NCBI GenBank assembly: GCA_003242195.1
Contig: QGUQ01000124.1
Location: 1 to 6,187, forward strand
Direction: 5' to 3'
DNA from: Bacillota bacterium
GTDB taxonomy: Bacteria; Bacillota; Sulfobacillia; Thermaerobacterales; Thermaerobacteraceae
DNA: 6,187 nucleotides
Shown here: positions 5,009-6,187 of the stretch, in pieces
Numbering within the stretch: the first letter of the stretch is position 1
Layout of the letters: every line of letters starts with the position of its first letter
Notes under the pieces: model-generated
The model's database searches: none
What the model was told of the DNA's origin: nothing
The model's input: only the letters and a program-made list of their open reading frames with translations
Program-made: the position numbers and the translations under genes

Positions 5009-6187
5009 GCAAGCGCCCGCCCGCCCGGATCCGGGACGCCGGGCTGGCGGCCTCCGGCTGGCAGAAGATCGAGTGGGTGCGCCCCCACATGCCCGTGGTG
5101 GCCGCCCTGGAGCGACGCCTGGCGGAGGAACGGGCGCTGGCTGGGCGGCGCATCGCCATCTGCCTGCACCTGGAGGCCAAGACGGCGCGGATGGCCCTGG
5201 CCCTGCGTCAGGCGGGCGCCGATGTGGCCATCTGCGGCTCCAATCCCCTGTCCACCCAGGACGACGTGGCCGCGGCCCTGGCCGAGGCCGGAGTTCGCGT
5301 CTACGGCTGGCGCGGTGCGACGCCGGAGGAGTATCGGCAGTTCATCGATGATGCCGTTTCCTTCGGCCCCCACCTGGTCCTGGACGATGGTGGCGACCTG
5401 GTATCCCACTTGCACGGGGCGCGGCGGGAACTCCTGGGCGGCGTGCGGGGCGGGGCCGAGGAGACGACCACCGGGGTGTTGCGCCTGCGGGCCATGGAAG
5501 CCGACGGCGTGCTGGCCTTCCCCATGGTGGCCACCAACAACGCCCGTATGAAGTCCCGCTTTGACAACCGCTACGGCACCGGCCAGTCGGTGTGGGACGG
5601 CATCATCCGCACCACCAATCTGGTGGTGGCGGGCAAGACCGTGGTCGTCTGCGGGTACGGGTGGTGCGGCAAGGGGGTCGCCGAGCGCGCCCGGGGGCTG
5701 GGGGCGCGGGTGATCGTCTGCGAGGTGGACCCGATCAAGGCCAACGAGGCCTTGATGGACGGCCATCAGGTCATGCCGTCGGAGGAAGCGGCGGCGGTGG
5801 GGGATATCTTCATCACCGTCACGGGCTGCCGTGACGTGCTCACCCGCCGCCACTTCCAGCTTATGCGGGACGGGACGTTGCTGGCCAACGCCGGCCACTT
5901 CGACGTCGAGATCAGCAAGCCCGACCTGGCGGCGCTGGCGGAGCGGGTGGAGGACACCCGGCCCCACGTCCGGACCTACGTGCTGCGCGACGGACGCCGC
6001 CTGCATCTGCTGGCAGAGGGGCGGCTGGTCAACCTGGTCTCGGGCGACGGCCATCCCGCCGAGATCATGGACCTTTCCTTCGGACTGCAGCTCCTGGCCC
6101 TCTGCTGGATCGACCGTGAGGCCGACCGACTGGAGCCGCGGGTGGTCCCGCTGCTCCAGTCGGTCGGCCTCACGGTCGATCCAGCAG
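5005..6187 (+). CDS. ahcY: Adenosylhomocysteinase family (Thermotoga/archaeal type; possibly S-inosylhomocysteine hydrolase), 3' end cut off
   Basis: AhcY uses bound NAD to hydrolyse S-adenosylhomocysteine to homocysteine and adenosine, relieving inhibition of methyltransferases. At least 394 residues are encoded before the window ends; I would expect roughly 405-420 for this type. Key features are His55, Asp131 (DDGGD, 127-131), ETTTG (153-157), Lys183 and Asp187 (MKSRFD), YGTGQSVWD (190-198), the NAD motif GYGWCGKG (217-224) with Glu240, NAGH (295-298), and LAEGRLVNL with GDGHP (336-351). Sequence and length fit the short Thermotoga-type enzymes. The substrate motif is HLEAK (55-59), where animal enzymes have H-x-T-x-E; Lys59 replaces the residue that reads the adenine amino group. 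M. jannaschii AhcY is known to prefer S-inosylhomocysteine, so this one may too. ATG 5005 overlaps the preceding stop, with GGGAGGGG (4989-4996) 8 nt upstream. Residues from about 384 onward lie in a fold-back palindrome and are probably not genuine. Confidence 0.93.
   Translation, partial: MSKRPPARIRDAGLAASGWQKIEWVRPHMPVVAALERRLAEERALAGRRIAICLHLEAKTARMALALRQAGADVAICGSNPLSTQDDVAAALAEAGVRVYGWRGATPEEYRQFIDDAVSFGPHLVLDDGGDLVSHLHGARRELLGGVRGGAEETTTGVLRLRAMEADGVLAFPMVATNNARMKSRFDNRYGTGQSVWDGIIRTTNLVVAGKTVVVCGYGWCGKGVAERARGLGARVIVCEVDPIKANEALMDGHQVMPSEEAAAVGDIFITVTGCRDVLTRRHFQLMRDGTLLANAGHFDVEISKPDLAALAERVEDTRPHVRTYVLRDGRRLHLLAEGRLVNLVSGDGHPAEIMDLSFGLQLLALCWIDREADRLEPRVVPLLQSVGLTVDPA
6102..6187. 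repeat. Near-perfect 86-base palindrome at the window end (probable fold-back artefact)
   Basis: Bases 6102-6136 are the exact reverse complement of 6153-6187 (35 bp). After one mismatch (6137 against 6152), GCGGG (6138-6142) pairs with CCCGC (6147-6151) around a TGGT loop. The right arm stops exactly at the last base, so it could continue beyond. It lies inside ahcY. The reading frame stays open, but the protein departs from the family at the right arm: after EPRVVPL (377-383), where homologues continue with Pro and an acidic, Val-rich helix, the sequence becomes LQSVGLTVDPA. The short natural GCGGG/CCCGC stem could have primed self-copying. Confidence 0.9.

Noticed and set aside
4822..6054. 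Minus-strand open frame (410 codons) opposite ahcY
   Set aside because: Composition typical of an antisense shadow, with no motifs, while the + strand encodes an unmistakable AhcY.
6102..6187. Terminal palindrome read as a terminator or inverted-repeat end of an insertion sequence
   Set aside because: It lies inside the ahcY reading frame, has no T tract, no transposase nearby and no target duplication, and ends exactly at the window edge; an artefact explains it better.

Overview
The window is very GC-rich bacterial DNA, densely coded, with every credible gene on the + strand. The organism looks like a thermophilic high-GC Firmicute, of the Thermaerobacter/Symbiobacterium sort. This is inference: S-adenosylmethionine decarboxylase keeps Thermotoga/Bacillus-type catalytic numbering, the adenosylhomocysteinase is the short Thermotoga/archaeal type, Shine-Dalgarno sequences are strong and purine-rich, and the one clear promoter is a textbook sigma-A site. 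No species can be named from the sequence alone.

Layout. 4-2379: a large polytopic membrane protein whose outer domain has a degenerate alkaline-phosphatase/phosphoglycerate-mutase fold. 2376-2403: a near-consensus promoter that overlaps the stop codon of that gene and drives speD after a leader of about 110 nt with hairpins. 2524-2937: speD (AdoMet decarboxylase), closed by a tandem hairpin/intrinsic terminator (2936-3001). 3066-3521: ndk (nucleoside diphosphate kinase). 3526-3582: a long imperfect hairpin. 3632-5008: one open frame joining a complete MarR regulator to a complete MTA-phosphorylase-family enzyme, with no stop codon between them; the enzyme also has its own Shine-Dalgarno and ATG at 4205. 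5005-6187: ahcY (SAH hydrolase family), overlapping the previous gene by ATGA and running off the window. The last 86 bases fold back on themselves as a nearly perfect palindrome, which looks like an assembly or library artefact.

How it fits together. SpeD commits AdoMet to polyamine synthesis, which releases methylthioadenosine (MTA). The MtnP-family enzyme would salvage the resulting thionucleoside, and AhcY would dispose of the other AdoMet by-product, S-adenosylhomocysteine. Both salvage enzymes carry substitutions at the purine-reading position (Asn/Ala in place of Asp/Asp in the phosphorylase; H-x-E-x-K in place of H-x-T-x-E/Q in AhcY). These suggest recognition of a 6-oxopurine. The window may therefore encode an inosine-route recycling pathway in which a deaminase outside the window first converts MTA and SAH to their inosine forms. 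The regulator-enzyme fusion in the middle of it is the most unusual object here.
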